From Diadophis punctatus similis (Eukaryota > Chordata > Lepidosauria > Squamata > Dipsadidae): DNA of 64,000 bases. Every line of letters starts with the position of its first letter. Positions within the stretch are counted from its first letter, which is position 1. The position numbers were made by a program, and so were the translations under genes. Below are positions 34,570 through 48,900 of the stretch, piece after piece. The stretch is from NCBI GenBank assembly GCA_023053685.1, contig JALIGW010000016.1:14732973-14796972 (forward strand), written 5' to 3'. The notes under the pieces were generated by a model, which ran no database searches, was not told the origin of the DNA, and saw nothing but the letters and a program-made list of their open reading frames with translations.

Positions 34570-34955
34570 TCAGACTAGGCATTAGTCAAAACAACCTGTG
34601 AAGTCTTGTTTCATGTTCTTGTATCCTCTGAACCTTTTTTTTTTACATCTCCCATGTATTTCTAGAAAGCAACACAGTAGACTCAGACTGGTACTGCTCA
34701 TTAATGCAACATTAGGTAGGCTAAGAAAAATCACACATTGCGTTCAGGCGTTTTCTCTTAGTGGCAGCTGAAATTTCCAAGGTACCTAGCTGTTCTTTCT
34801 CAATTACTTTTCATTCTCAATCTTCTGGGTCAATTTGGCAGGAGGCTGACAATAAATCTCCCTTTCCCATTCTGCTGAGGGCAGAAATTTTTAAAGGCAA
34901 GCCGAAAGGAACGTGGCTTTTGAATAACTTGCCCACCTACATTTTTTGCAAATAT

Positions 34956-34961
34956 TTTATT
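34956..34961 (-). terminator. CEP295 poly(A) signal
   Basis: TTTATT on the plus strand, read as AATAAA on the minus strand, about 240 nt beyond the CEP295 stop codon (35200-35198). It is the first good signal downstream of the stop. Confidence 0.55.
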
Positions 34962-35197
34962 ATAAATAGATAAAATAGTAGTACAAAAAGCAAACACGTG
35001 ACATGTTGAAAATAAAAATCTTCTGAGGTGAAAAGCCATAATTGGAGACAACAGCAATGCTATACACAGCATTGGGCATTTTGCAAATATATCCATACCA
35101 AATGTGAATTATCTCAAATTCTGCCACATAATTATTGCGGAGACCTCAAATACGATGCTGATAAATTATCCTCCATTGGCGGGGCATCTGCAAAATA

Positions 35198-38100
35198 CTA
35201 GGTTTTCAAATTGATTTTTCTGGCTCGTAGTTTTTCCAATGTTTTCTGTAAGAAAATGGGAAAGAAAATAATCTAAACCATGAATAAATGGCAGAAGTAT
35301 AATAACAATAGCACTTAGGAGTTTAAAAGTGACCAAAATGTGGCACAGGTGGTTTCGATAAAAAGATACCCAAGTCAAACTCCTGGACAGCTACAATGAT
35401 TTGGGGGATATTGCCCATTTTACTTGCTCTGCTTTTTAAATAAACAGTAGCCTTTGCTTAATGAAAATTGGAACTGGAATCGCTAAGACCGTGATGGCGA
35501 ACTTATGGCACGCGTGCCAGAGGTGGCACGCAGAGCCTCTCTGTGGGCACGCGCGCTGTTGCCAGCTGCTCTGGTTTTTGGCGCGTGCATGCGTGCCAGT
35601 CAGCTGGTCTTTGTGCGCACCGGAAACCCGAAAACCAGGTGGCCGGCACACACATGCGCACCAGCCAGCTGGTCTTTGTGATTCCAGTGCTTGTGTGCGT
35701 TCCAGTTTGGGCACTTGGTGCCGAAAAGGTTCGCCATCACTGCCTTAAGGATTACCATTTGCAACTTTCCCTGCCAGTTTCCCAAAAGCAAAGTCAGTGG
35801 GGAAGCCTGCAGAGAAGCTTGCAAGTTGCTTCTGGCACTTTTTGCCCAGAGTCTAGAGTACAACATTCCAGGGATCTCATACTCCACTTTCACACCACCA
35901 GTAACTACTCCCCAGCCCCGCATGCAATTGCCACAGCACTTTCCACTTGACTCAAATACTTACCCCCACCTTCCAGCCTCCTTTGGAGCCATTTCCAACT
36001 GGCTTCCCTACTGACAGCGCATGGAAAGCCAGCAGGAAGTTGGAAGTCAGTGTCACATGAGGTTCTTGCTTAGCAACGTGGCTTTTTTGTTTTAACGACA
36101 GCAATGAGAACTGCTGGGATTGCCATTGTTAAGTGATGTGATCAGTCACTGCACTTTAGAAACACAATCTCTTAGCACAGTGATGGCGAACCTTTTTTGG
36201 CTCGGGTGCCAAAAGGGTGCGCACGTGCCCACACTCATAATGCAATGCCCTCCCCCCCCCCGTGCAAGCGCACAACCCCACACGCTGCTCCCCCCCCGTG
36301 CATGCACAGAGGCCTCACTGAAGTCTCTGGACTTCCGGTTGGCCCATTTTTTGCCGTCCCCAGGGTTCAAGAGGCTTTCCTGAAACCTGGGGAGAGCGAA
36401 AACAGTTGAAAAGAAGACCGAAAATCAGCTGGCCAATGCGCGCTGGAGCTGACATAGGGCAACGCCTGGCACATGTGCCATAGGTTCGCCATCACTGGTC
36501 TAACGCATTCTATCATTTATACTGATATCTTTTCATGAACTACTCATATGGAACAGCATAAAGGCTGCTTTTTAAATATAGTTGGGACACAATAAGGAAC
36601 GACGTGGTATTAAAATGATTTTACTTCCGACACTTCCTGCCAACCACATTTTTCTGAATTACAATCAGGATGAATTCTCATGCTAAATGTGGTTTTTAAG
36701 TCAATGCCTAAACTTTCAATTTGAAAAAGTCAATGCCTAAACTTTCAGTCAATTTGATTCACAATTAAAAGAACAAATACAACCAGCAAAATTTAGAGGT
36801 GTTTTTTTTTTAAATTAGATCCTGGGATGGAATATTACAGTGTGTTGCAGATGCTTTACCTTTTGAAATTCTTTTGCTCTTTCCCTGTTCTTGGCATAAT
36901 TTTCTTTTCTGTCTTTCTCTTCCTTTCTGTTTTTCACTTCCGCCAGATTATTATACAGTCTGCCAAAAAGTAGAAAGTTGTTCCAGTTACCAGTAAATTA
37001 TTCAAAAGGCAAAACTAGTGTTTAGGGCCGTGATGGCGAACCTGTGGCACGCGGAGCCGTATCTGAGGAAACGCAAGGCGTTGCCCTAGGTCAGCTCCAG
37101 CGTGCATGTGGGCACTGGCCAACTAATTTTCGGCCTTCCGGAGGGTTGGGGGGAGGTCATTTTCACCTTCCCCAGGCTTCAGGAAAGCCTCCAGAACCTG
37201 TGGATGGTGAAAAACGGACCCAACCGGCCTACCAGAAGTTAGTTTCCGAAGTTCCGGTTGGGTCATTGGGTCCCTTTTTCGCCATCCACAGGCTCCAGAG
37301 AGCCCTGCACACATGCGCGGTGGGGCAGAACGGGGTGTGTGTGTGTGCGCGCATGCACGTGGGGAGGGCATTGCATTATGGGTGTGGACGCGCGCGCGCC
37401 CTTTTGGCACCCGAACAAAAAAAGGTTCGCCATCACTGGTTTAGGGGAAATTTCCAATCTCTAGTCAAGACATCAGCAGAAATAGTAATTCTAGACCCAA
37501 GAGCCAGGCTTCGTTATGGAAACACATGGGGACCATCCCTCTCCAATCGTTTCTACCTGTTGTACCCAATCTGGCAGGAAGGATATTCTCCAAGCACTCA
37601 GCTGGTGTGATCCAAGAGACCCTTTTCTGCTGTCTCACCTGCTCCTTGGTGCATCATCCCCCCTTAAGATTAGATTGGCATCGTCCCTGTTGGGCTTTTG
37701 TAAGGCCTTGAAAATCTGCCTTTATGCCAAATGTGTGGAGCTCTGGATGTACTGTATATAGAACTCAGCTGGCTGGCTGGCTGGCTGGCTGATCAAATTA
37801 TGGCTTGTGCTTTATTTATTTATTTGCTTTTTTATATTGTGTATTTCATGATTTCCTGTAGGCTGCGTAGAACAAAATAAAAAAGATGGGCAACCATGTG
37901 AATCAAATAAATACACTTGTTGATGTGACACCTTTTATAAGCTGCACCGATTGCCAGTATGCTTCGGGGGCAATTCAAGGTGCTGATTGCGGCCTGCAAA
38001 GCCAAAATGAAAGGCAGTTCTCTGGTTAAAATGACACGGCTTGTTAAAAAGTACATTGGTTTAATTTCTCTGAAGTTGAGGGAAGGTACGATACCTTGAA

Positions 38101-39780
38101 GTCCTTGAAGCCCGTTGCTGCATTTGTGCCGCGGCCGCTTTCCTGTCAAGTGGAGAGCACCCTTTTTCTTCCGCTTTCTTCAAAAGATTGACAGCTGCCC
38201 CTTGAATCCAAGCAGGACATGAACACACAACAAGACTTAAATTAGAGAAATCTTTCCGAAGAGGAAAGATAGAGGTAAAAGCAATTCCTCCCGACGTTTG
38301 CATAAAACTGAGGCACGAAAACAACTATAGAAACACTTGGGATGGGTGGGGGTTGCCCGTGTGCACACACACCCTCTCCTCAGAATGTTTACAAATCACA
38401 ACATTCCCAAATTAATTTTAAGCAATTTATTGTTTGGATGATAGATAGATAGCAAAGGCGACAAGCAGGGGGTTCTTCTAAATGATTTGTTCACATTTTA
38501 TACTCCTCTCCCTCAATTTATACTTGTTTGCTGATAATTACCATGAGGCGCCCGGTTTACTTTTCGTTTATGGAGTTGTGGTTTTCTCAGTGGTAATTCC
38601 TTGGGCTGAGTCTTTTCAGAGCTCCGCTCTCGGTTTTTTACTTTCTCCACCCTTTTCAAAGATCTCTCAATGAAATCTTTCTTCTGCTTCAAAAATGATT
38701 CCTGCAGGCTGCCGTGGACAGGTGCAAGCTCTGACAATATAACTATGGGGAGAGAGAAAAAAAGATGTGCATTTTTACAAATGGGAACAGTGTGATTTTC
38801 AACAACCTCAGCCCCAGCCCCCCAAGGAACTGTTATTTTCAAGAATATATAACAAACTCAGTAAACAATAATCATAATAAGTTTGAGGGCAAGAAACATT
38901 TTGGAAATGCAGAAGACTTTTACAGAGCATAATCCTTTAACATGGAAAATAAGGGACAATGACCAGACACCTGATCAGTAATGGCTAATGGGCGTACAAA
39001 TGTTTAAATGCTAATATTTGGGGCCTGAAACAATAGCAATAGCACTTAGACTTATATACCGCTTCATAGTGCTTTACAGCCCTCTCTAAGCGGTTTACAG
39101 AGTTCAGCATATTGCCCCCAACAATCTGGGTCCTCATTTTACCGACCTCAGAAAGATGGAAGGCTGAGTCAACCTTGAGCCTTGTAAGATTTGAACTGCT
39201 GAACTGCTGAACTAGCAGTCAACTGGAGTAGCTGCATTTAACCACTGCGCCACCTCGGCTCACAGTTGTGTGAACACAAAACAGTTTAACCACAGCAGAA
39301 GCGTTCCAACCCAAATCTGTGTCCTTTTATGCTTGGAACATTTCTAGCACAGATTTTGAGTTCAAAGCCTTTTGCTTAGTAATAATACTAACAAACTGGC
39401 CTTAACAGAAAGGGCCCGATCCTGCAAGCGTTATGGTCAGGCTGTATGTAAGATTGAACCCACAAAAGCAGAGTCTGAATGCAAAAGCATGCAAATGTAA
39501 TTAAGCCAGGCGATTTAATGTGCTTGGTGCATTCTTCCTTCACTTCCCTGTTCCGAGGAGCCGCTTCGGAGGGACATGGCGAGGCTTGCTCGCCTTTTGG
39601 GCCTGGCGCACTCGGCTTCCGGGGGGCCTTTGGCCGACTGCCGCCCGCTTGCCTTCCCCTCCGCCTTGGGTCCCACTCCCCATATCCAGCCTATGACAGG
39701 GGACGCGCTGCTGCGGGCCGGCACCCTCCCAGAGCACTTTCTTCCTTCTCCCGTCGCCGAGAGAGAAAGGAAGGAAGGAA

Positions 39781-39868
<88 letters not shown>

Positions 39869-39930
39869 AAAAAGAAAGAGAAAGAGAGAAAGAAAGAGGA
39901 AGGGGGAGAGACAGAAAGAAAGAAAGAAAG

Positions 39931-39981
<51 letters not shown>

Positions 39982-42900
39982 ACTTATGACCACAATTGAG
40001 CCCAAAATTTGGTTGCTAAGCAAGAGCATTGTTAAGTGAATTTCACCACATTTTACAAGTTGGTCACGCCCACCAAGCCATGCCCACAGAACTGGTAGGG
40101 AAAATTTTTAGATTTCACCATTGGCTCCAGCATGAGCCCAAAAGCTTGGAAGAATAAACCTTTGGTCCTGGTGACAGACTCAAGATTGGATCCTGCAACA
40201 TTATCCTGGGACGTGTGTCTTGGTCTTCATTCACAAGGCTACGGCTAGTCCTCAACAATAGTTCATTTAGTGACCATTCAAAGTTACAATGGAAATGAAA
40301 AGTGACTTATGATCATTTTTCACACTTATGACCATTGCAGCATCCCTACGGTCACGTGACTTACATTCAGATAATAATAATAGCACTTTTCTTATATACC
40401 GCTTCATAGTGCTTTACAGCCCTCTCTAAGCGGTTTACAGAGTTCAGCATATTGCCCCCAACAATCTGGGTCCTCATTTTACCGACCTCGGAAGGATGGA
40501 AGGCTGAGTCAACCTTGAGCCTAGTGAGATTTGAACAGCTGAACTGTTGAACTAGCAGTCAGCCTGCAATGGCTGCATTTAACCACTGCACCACTTCAGC
40601 TCCTAAATGCTTGACAATTGGTTCATATTTATGACGGTTGCAATGTCCTGGGATCGTGTGATCATCTTTTGCTAGGTTGTTGACATAGCAACCATGTTAA
40701 CCATGCTAATTTAGCAATTGCAATGGTTTCCTTAACAAATGTGGCAAGAAAAGGCGTAAAATGGGGCAAAACTCCAACAAATTTCTCACCTAGCAACATA
40801 CATTCTGGCCTCAATTGTGGTCGTAAGTTGATAATACTGCCTGTATTATCTGTCTGGGTATTACAATTTTTTATTTATTTTATTTTATTTTATTTTATTT
40901 TATTTTATTTTATTTTATTATTTTATTTTATTATTTTATTTAGGATTCTTATATGCTGCCCTACTCCCTCAAGCTGCTATCATCTCTGAATATCAAGAGG
41001 CTCTGATTTACATTCATATATTTGCAATGTACCGCATACATACCACCTCTTGGCTTGTAGTTTATATTTGGATCATTTTGGGGGCTTGGAGTTACTGGTG
41101 GATGGTCCAGCCGAGTGAGAAATCCGTCCATTTCTGGGTTCAATGGGAAAAATTCTCTGCTCTGTCAAAAAAAAAAACCCACCGTAAATATACAGTAGTA
41201 AGTAAGGTGGTGTTGGCATAGTAAGGGTTGATGCATTAAAAAGAACAAAACCACTAAAAGGAGGCCTACACACCTAAAACAAAAAATAGCTGAAGTTTTT
41301 TTTTAAAAAGCACTTTTTAACTGGAATATATTGGCCTTAATTACTGGTAGTCCTCAGCTTATGTCCATTGGTTCAATGACGGTTCGGCGATGAAAAAAAT
41401 GGATATACAACTAGTCCCTGAAGTCTCAGCCATTGCAACAGCCCTGCGGTCACACGATCACGATCCAATCAACTTGGCTCATTATTACGATGCAGGGAGC
41501 CATGGTCCTATGAAGCTCCTTGGTGTTTTCCACAAGCAAAGTCAAAGCTGGGAGAGATGGCTATAAGTCATTCCTGCCTGTGGCAGTCCAGCTGCCTGCA
41601 AAGCTTGTACTGGGTCTCCCAGGCGCTCTCTAGCCTTCCTCAACTCAAGCGGTGCATCTTAAGGATTTCAACAGCAACCAGGATTGCCATGTGGTAAAAT
41701 GAAACTACGGTGGCTGTAATGAGACAAATTGCTGGGAGATAAACTGCTGGCAATGTTAGACTGCTGAAATTGCAAGGAAGTAAGCTATAGCTGCTGTGGC
41801 CTAGAGGTAGAGCTCTTGCCTCACAATCAGGAAGTTGCGAGTTCTATCCTAGGTAGAGGCAGATTCTGTTAATATGTTATTTTGTTAAATGTTTGTAGAG
41901 TGTTCAAATTATAAGACTTATTTTTTAAAGACTGCTTTATTATTGTTCTAGATAACTTAACAAAATGAAGAAGCTTTTTAAAATAAATGCTTGCTCTGAA
42001 GAGGCCCAGTGCTATTGTATCTTCTTTTAAATAGCAGAGAATACTTCCAGAAAGCCACATCAATTTTAAAGATCTGTAAAAGTATAATCTGAAATGTCCT
42101 GTTTTAGTATTAAATATTAGTATTAAGTATTAGTATTAAAATAAGGCATCTGAGTTAAACCCTGACTTAGTCATGTTTGGAGTAGATCTATTTAAATCAT
42201 TGGGAGGAGTTAGTTTGATTACATTTAAGAAAACTTTCTGGGATTAATATACTGCCATAATGTACATTTCTCCAATTCTTTGCTATTTTTATGGCTCAGG
42301 CACACATGCACAGAAATACACAGCAAACAGTGTATATCATCTGTGCTGTTTGGCAAATTGCTGGGAGGCAGAGGTCTTTTTTCCTTGTTTTCCTCCCCCA
42401 AAACTAAGGTGCGTCTTATACTCTGGTGCATCTTATACTCCGAAAAATAAGGTACCTTATTAAGCAGCCAAATGGCCTGCAAATACAAAGCACTCTTATT
42501 CTTTGTGATTCCACCATTCCTCATCTTTTGTAAATTCGTAATTCATCTGGCCAAATTAAAATGTGTCTATTATCACTCCCTACGTTTTTACCTGGGGACA
42601 GTCCTTAACTTCCAAATGATCACCGGCTATAAGCTCTGATTCTGCAGTGCTGATGTCATTAGAGCTTACTAGCGTCAGGTCCGGTTCTTCCATGATGCCT
42701 CTTCCTGTAAGGGTCTCCTAAGAAATTAATTATATGAAACAGTAAATAATCAGAATTTCTGCAATTTGTTCAAGAACTGCATCATTCTATCCCAACCCTT
42801 TAGGGCAGGGGTCTCCAAACTTGGCAGCTTTTAAGACTTGTGGACTTCCAACTCCTAGAATTCCTTAGCCAGACATGCTGGCTGGGGATTCTGGGAGTTG

Positions 42901-45900
42901 AAGTCCATAAGTCTTAAAATTGTCAAGTTTGGAGACCCCTGCTTTAGGGCAAAAGGTCATAACATGAGCCATACCACAAAAAGAGCTGTTGATGGAATAG
43001 GACCGTCACTTTGGCAATACCCCATCATGGACCTTCCTCAGGAGTGGGTTCCTACCGGTGCGGTCTTGCCTGTTCGTCGCCGCAGAGCCAAAGAAGCTGG
43101 TGGCGTTCGCGGCGCGGGGCTTCCCCCGCCCGCTTTCCCCGCCCGCCGGGATGCCGCCATTTGCATTCTTTTGCCCTCTGCGCATGCGCAAAGCGTTCTG
43201 CTTGCGCAGAGGGCAAAGTACCGGTGGCCGGGGAAAGCGGGCGGGGGAAGCCCCGCACCGTGAACGCCACCAGCTTCTTCGGCTCTGCGGCGACGAACAG
43301 GCAAGACCGCACCGGTAGGAACCCACCCCTGACCTTCCTCTTAGGGAAATCAGTTTAGTTCTTACCTACCTTATTTAGCCTATGTCTATTAATTTGTTGT
43401 TCTTTCTTCTGACATTTGAGCAATTATAAATTAAACAGTGTTATTTTTATACCTTTATGTACCACTGTACTCCTTTATGTTTTAATTAGGCTAAATGGCT
43501 TTTGTTACCTGAAAAACAATGCATTTAATGTCCCCTCTAAACAGAACAGCTTCAATTTGATTTCCTGAATTTAAACCAGGGGTGTCAAACTCGATTTCAT
43601 TGAGGGCCGCATCAGGGTTGTGTTTGACCTCGGGGGGGGGGGGGAGCTGGGTTGGGCATGGCCAGCTCGACGTCACTCATGTCTGGGGCGCCTGTGTGGC
43701 CCGAGCGCTCTGCCAGTGAAAACAGAGCTAAGGAGAACCTCCCGAGCTCCGTTTTCACTGGCAGAGGGTTGCAGGAGGCCACGGCAGCCGAAAACGGAGC
43801 TCGGGAGCCTGTTTTCACTGGGAGAAGAATCGCGGGCCAATCCTGCACTATTTGCAGGGCAGCCCCGCGGGCCAGATCTAAGCACCCTGCGGGCCGGATC
43901 AGGCCCCCAGGCCTTGAGTTTGACAACCCTGATTTAAACCATCTCCATCTCAGATCTCTTAGTCTTACCCAAACAGGGATGCTGCACTGTGACAAACGAA
44001 TATCCGAGCTTTTAGCCTGGATGGCATCCATATTTGGCTGTGGAAACATGGTGGGCTGACTGATATTTTCCTCAGCAGAATTCTGAAAGGGACTGCCAGA
44101 GTTCATTTCTTGAGGCCAACCCAGAAGAACCTTCGCTTTTGGAAAACTCTGCCCTTGTGTGGAATTTAGATCACATTGTGCGACGTCATTTTCTATCAAT
44201 CTGTTCCTGGTCCCCGTTTCATTGTTTTTGTTGAACGACATTGTGGCTAGTTCAACGAAGCAGAGGCTCTCTGTCGTTGAGCTCGTATCCTCTTTTGCCG
44301 ATTCTGTCCTCTCGTGAGTACTTTTCCTTGCGCCAAAACTCGGAATGATCTCGTAAACGGAGGTCTGATCTTCAACCGGAGTAAGGCTGCGAAAATTTTC
44401 AATGGACGAACAGAAATAACGAAAGTCGCTGTCATCTTGCAGGTCCTCGCACGATCCAGTCTCGGGTGAAAGAACGACATGGTCCTCAACGCATTCCTTG
44501 TTTAGCTCAAGGTTTTCTTCAGGGTTGAAACTAAAAGCTCCGGATCTATCAAAACTGTTGTGCAAGGTACTTTCCGGAGACAGCAGTTCGGACAATTCTT
44601 CGGCAACAAGTTGCACAGCTGAGAAGTGGCAGAAAACTGTTTTTAGATGAGGTTAAATACGCATAAATTCAGAACGTGACTGAAGATTTAGAAGACCGAA
44701 GCAGAGGAAGGAGCAATTATTACTCGTATTAAAAAATAAATAAAGTAGCCTTCCAGCAGATCATATCATCTGCTCATCTAAAGCCAAATGGCTGCTTCAT
44801 TCAAGATTCTCAAGCAAAAGCCTTACCAGAACCTTCAAGATCTGAGAGACTGAGACTGACATTGAAAATTAAAGGCAAGGAAGACTCGGAATATTACAAA
44901 GTATGGGTGAAATTTTATGAATGGATAGAAAAGGAATATAGATAGAGATCAAATTATCATGATTAAAAGAAAAGAAAATGGGGAAGAAATTTAGAACCCA
45001 GATGACAGAATTAGATAAAGGAGGTAGCATTAGATTAATAGCATATACCTAAAATAAAGGAATTAATAGTATAGATATGATGTTAAAAATATGAAGTTTA
45101 AAAATGATGCCGATAATTTAAAGAAATATGGAAATATATTATCAGTCTGTTAAATGTAATATGCATTAGAATTAAAATCACTCATGGAAGGGTTTAGAAG
45201 GAGAAAGAGGATGTAGAAAGGAAGGGGAGAAGGGAAGGAGGAGAGAGAAGTAGGAATGGGGAGAGAAGGAGGAGGAAGATAGGAAGAAGAGGTGGAGAGA
45301 GAGAGGGGGGAGTGCAGAGTAAAGGTAGAAACAGACTGATTAATAATAGTAAGATTAGGGGTAAAAATAGGTCATTGAATTTTTGATTGTTTGTGAAAAG
45401 TATATGTTATTGATGTGTTTTTAAGGTATAGGTATTGATGTATATATGGCAATTGTGGAGAAAAAAAATTAAAAAAAAAAAGATCTGAGAGACTGAAAAA
45501 AGAAAATAAATCACATTCTACTACCGTGTTTCCCCAAACGTAAGACCCAACCAGAAAATAAGCCCTTGCATGATTTTTCAGGATGCTCGTAATTTAAGCC
45601 CTACCCCAGAAATAAGCCCCAGTTAACATCATCAACCAGATCGGACGCATTTAGTACCGTATTTTCCCAAAAATAAGACCTAACCGGAAAATAAGTCCTA
45701 ATGCGTCTTTTGGAGCAAAAATTAATATAAGACCCGATCTTATTTTCGGGGAAGCACAGTACTAAGCAATAATTCCTCACCGAAAAACATTTTTTTCCTA
45801 AGGTACAGAATCTGATTAACCAAGTCATAATGATTATTTCTCAATAAGGTCAAGGTTTCCCTGTCTGGTTGTGTCTGACCCTAAGGGGTGTGTGTGTGCT

Positions 45901-48900
45901 CATCTCCGTTTCTTAGCCAAGGGAGCTAGCGTTGTCGGGTGGTCATGTGTCGAGCAGGACTATATGCTGAGGCTCATGGAACGCTGTTACCTTCCCACCG
46001 AAGTGGTACCTATTTATCTACTCACATTTGCATGCTTTTGAACTGCTAGGTGGGCAGGAGCTGGGGCAAAGAACGGGAGCTCACCCTGTTTGCACAGCGC
46101 TCAGGTTTCAAACCCGGGCTGTCAGCTTTCCAGTTCACAAGCTCAGCGTCTTTGGTGCCAGATGCAAATGTCATGGAAACCATGAGATGGAAACAAAACA
46201 ATCAGCACAGCTGGTAATTGGTTTGTCATCAAAGGTTTCTTCTATATCTCGCTTAGCAATATAATATTGTTCTATTGTTTTAAAATGTTTTTAAGATTTT
46301 AATTTAATATGCTGTGTCTCTGAAGTGAGCCGCCTAGAGTCGTTTGCTGAGATGGGTGGCTATAGAAATTAAATGAGTGAGTGAGTGAGTGAGTGAATGA
46401 ATGAATATCTTTGCTGTAAAATCTGCTGGGGAAAATCAGAGAAGCATGAATCAAACTGAACCTTTGGAACCTAAACTTGAAAGTTTAATAGAAACAGGTC
46501 AGCACCTATTCAAATATTCTCCCATTTGTTAATACAGGAAATTTTTACTTTTAAAAACAATTTCCCGACTGAGTAAACAATTACCTTGCCTTGGCTGATT
46601 CATCCTTTCATCACTCTCTTCCTTTAGCAGAGAATTGCTTAGGTTTCCTCTGCTAAGAAATAAAGTACTCTTCCTTCCCTCTTCTATGGTAGAAGATGAT
46701 AAATCTTGACTCTTAGATAAATCTGAAACCTATAGAATAAAAACGAACGAGGGGTGAATCAAGGTGTAGCATGAGAATTTCATGACAGGTGGCTAAAAAC
46801 TGTTGGGAGTTTTCTCACCTTAACATATGGCGTTCTAGCGTTACTAATGATTTGGTAGAATCGGAACAAGTGGGATTGAAATGGTGGCAGAAGTGTTTTG
46901 CAACCATCATGTAGCAACAAAACACTACATTAGTCCACTATACAACCATGTTATGTACTTCATTGTGACATAAGTTACATAGATACAGGTGGTCTTCAAC
47001 TTATGACCACAACTGAGCCCCAAATTTATGTTGTTAAGCGAGACAGTTAAGTGGGTTTTGCTCCATTTTGCCACCTTTCTTTCCGCAGTTGTTAAGTGAA
47101 TCACTGCAGTTGTTAAATTAGTAACACGCTTGTTAAGTGAATCTGGCTTCCCCATTGCTTGTCAGGTGGTCATAAAAGGGTTATCACATGACCCTCTGGG
47201 ACACTGAAACCGTCATAAATGTGAGTCAGTTGCCAAGCAGCTGAATTTCGAACACATGACCATAGGGATACTGCAGTGGTCGTAAGTGTGAAAAATGGTC
47301 ATAAGTCACTTTTCCCAGTGCTGTTGTAACTTTGAACGGTCACTAAATGAAGAACTGTTGTAAGTCGAGGACACTGGCTAAAGTGTCACAGCCTTAGTTA
47401 CCTATTTGCCATAATGAATGTACTTTTGAAGATAATCAAGCCAGAGCTGACTTTTCAAAAGAATAATAATTCTCAATTTTCTTCATTCAAAAATACCTTG
47501 CTTAAGTCTTTGCTGCTATGAGATATTCTGCACTGAGAAAGAGTTGAGGAGATGTCAAAGTCAGAACTCGGTTTCAAAGGCTGAAAAAGTTCACGGTGAA
47601 AATTTGGAAAATTTCTTTCAATATCAGTAGCATCAAGTCCAATTGCTGGATCTAAAATAAATGAAATGGAATTTCAGACAGTACCACACACGTTTATTTG
47701 TGGATTGTTACTTTGCAGTCACTATGGCAGAGGTCCCCAAACTTGGCAACTTTAAGACTTGTGGACTTCAACTCCCAGAATTCTCCAGCCAGCATAACTG
47801 GCTGGAGAATTCTGGGAGTTGCAGTCCACAAGTCTTAAAGTTGCCAAGTTTGGGGACCCTTGTACTATGGGAACTCTATAAACCTAGGATGACCAAGTTG
47901 TATTGTAAGATGGAATCATAAAATTGGAAGTGAAACGACATGTGGAATAAATAATAAAAACATTCGGCCAATACTGAAAAAAATAAAATCTAACATTGTG
48001 TCAACAGGAAATACCAACACGATGCAAATCTTCCCAGATTGCAAAATTCAGAGAGATAGTGACTTTAAAATGCAACATTAACACAATATTTTTTCACTCA
48101 CGTAGCTTCAGGTCTATTGTGTATCTACAATCCTATTGATCCACTACATGTAGTGTGCAGTGGTGAAATCCAATTCTTTTTACTACCGGTTCTATGGGCG
48201 TGGCTTGGTGGGCGTGGTGTGGCTTGGTGGGCGTGGCAAGGGAAGGATACTGCAAAATCTCCATTCCCACCCCACTCCAGGGGAAGGATACTGCAAAATC
48301 TCCATTCCCAACCCACTCTGAGGCCAGCCAGAGGTGGTATTTGCTGGTTCTCCGAACTACTTAAAATTTCCGCTACCGGTTCTCCGAACTACTCAAAATT
48401 TCCGCTATCGGTTCTCCAGAACCTGTCAGAACCTGCTGGATTTCACCCCTGGTAGTATGCGTGTGTATTTCATACCCTGTTTCCCCCAAAATAAGACATC
48501 CCCTGATAATAAGCCCAATCGGGCTTTTGAGCGCATGGCAATAAGGCCAAGCGCTTATTTCAGGGTTCAAAAAAATATAAGACAGGGTCTTATTTTCGGG
48601 GAAACACGGTACTATGTAACAGAATACAGCATTAACACATAAAAAATTCACCAAAACCGCATATAAAGTGTCTATCAAAATAGAAAACCTCAGAGCAGTG
48701 AATTATTCTAAAAACACACATCATGAGTGATGAATAAAATTATGCATAAAATTAAATTATGTATGAGCAGTTACTGGGGTGTCTAAGCCCATGGCCAGCT
48801 ATCTAGATTGTTTAGTAATTGGGCAGCAATGCCCTCAAGACGATGTATTTCATGCAGAGATTCAGGGAACATCCGGGGGTAGGGGGGGATTCCGTCGCAG

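Larger units (their letters stand above)
23977..34585 (+). ncRNA. Downstream exons of the TAF1D snoRNA-host transcript (possible alternative C-terminus)
   Basis: Four plus-strand blocks have clear splice sites: 23977-24036 (TATTCCAG / GTAATA), 28342-28427 (TTCTGCAG / GTATGG), 33790-33871 (TTTCCAG / GTAAGG) and a terminal exon from 34316 (TTTTCAG) to a poly(A) site after AATAAA at 34564-34569. Introns between them hold the SNORD6-like RNA, and the SNORD5-like RNA precedes the first. The blocks share one open frame across all junctions, and phase 0 at the first joins TAF1D exon 5 (ends 14882). That isoform would replace the lysine-rich tail with about 80 residues, including KNPDKEQLKASCSHLSKSLK and LQSWLKVDFEPKVAGS. 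I recognise no homologue, so these may simply be non-coding host exons. Confidence 0.5.

Noticed and set aside
39500..40039. Long frames of about 140-190 codons in both orientations
   Set aside because: They run through (GA)n and (GAAA)n repeats; composition is repeat-driven with no domain.
43038..43358. Several overlapping 80-115-codon GC-rich frames on both strands
   Set aside because: All fall in the inverted arms of a hAT MITE with a clear TSD.
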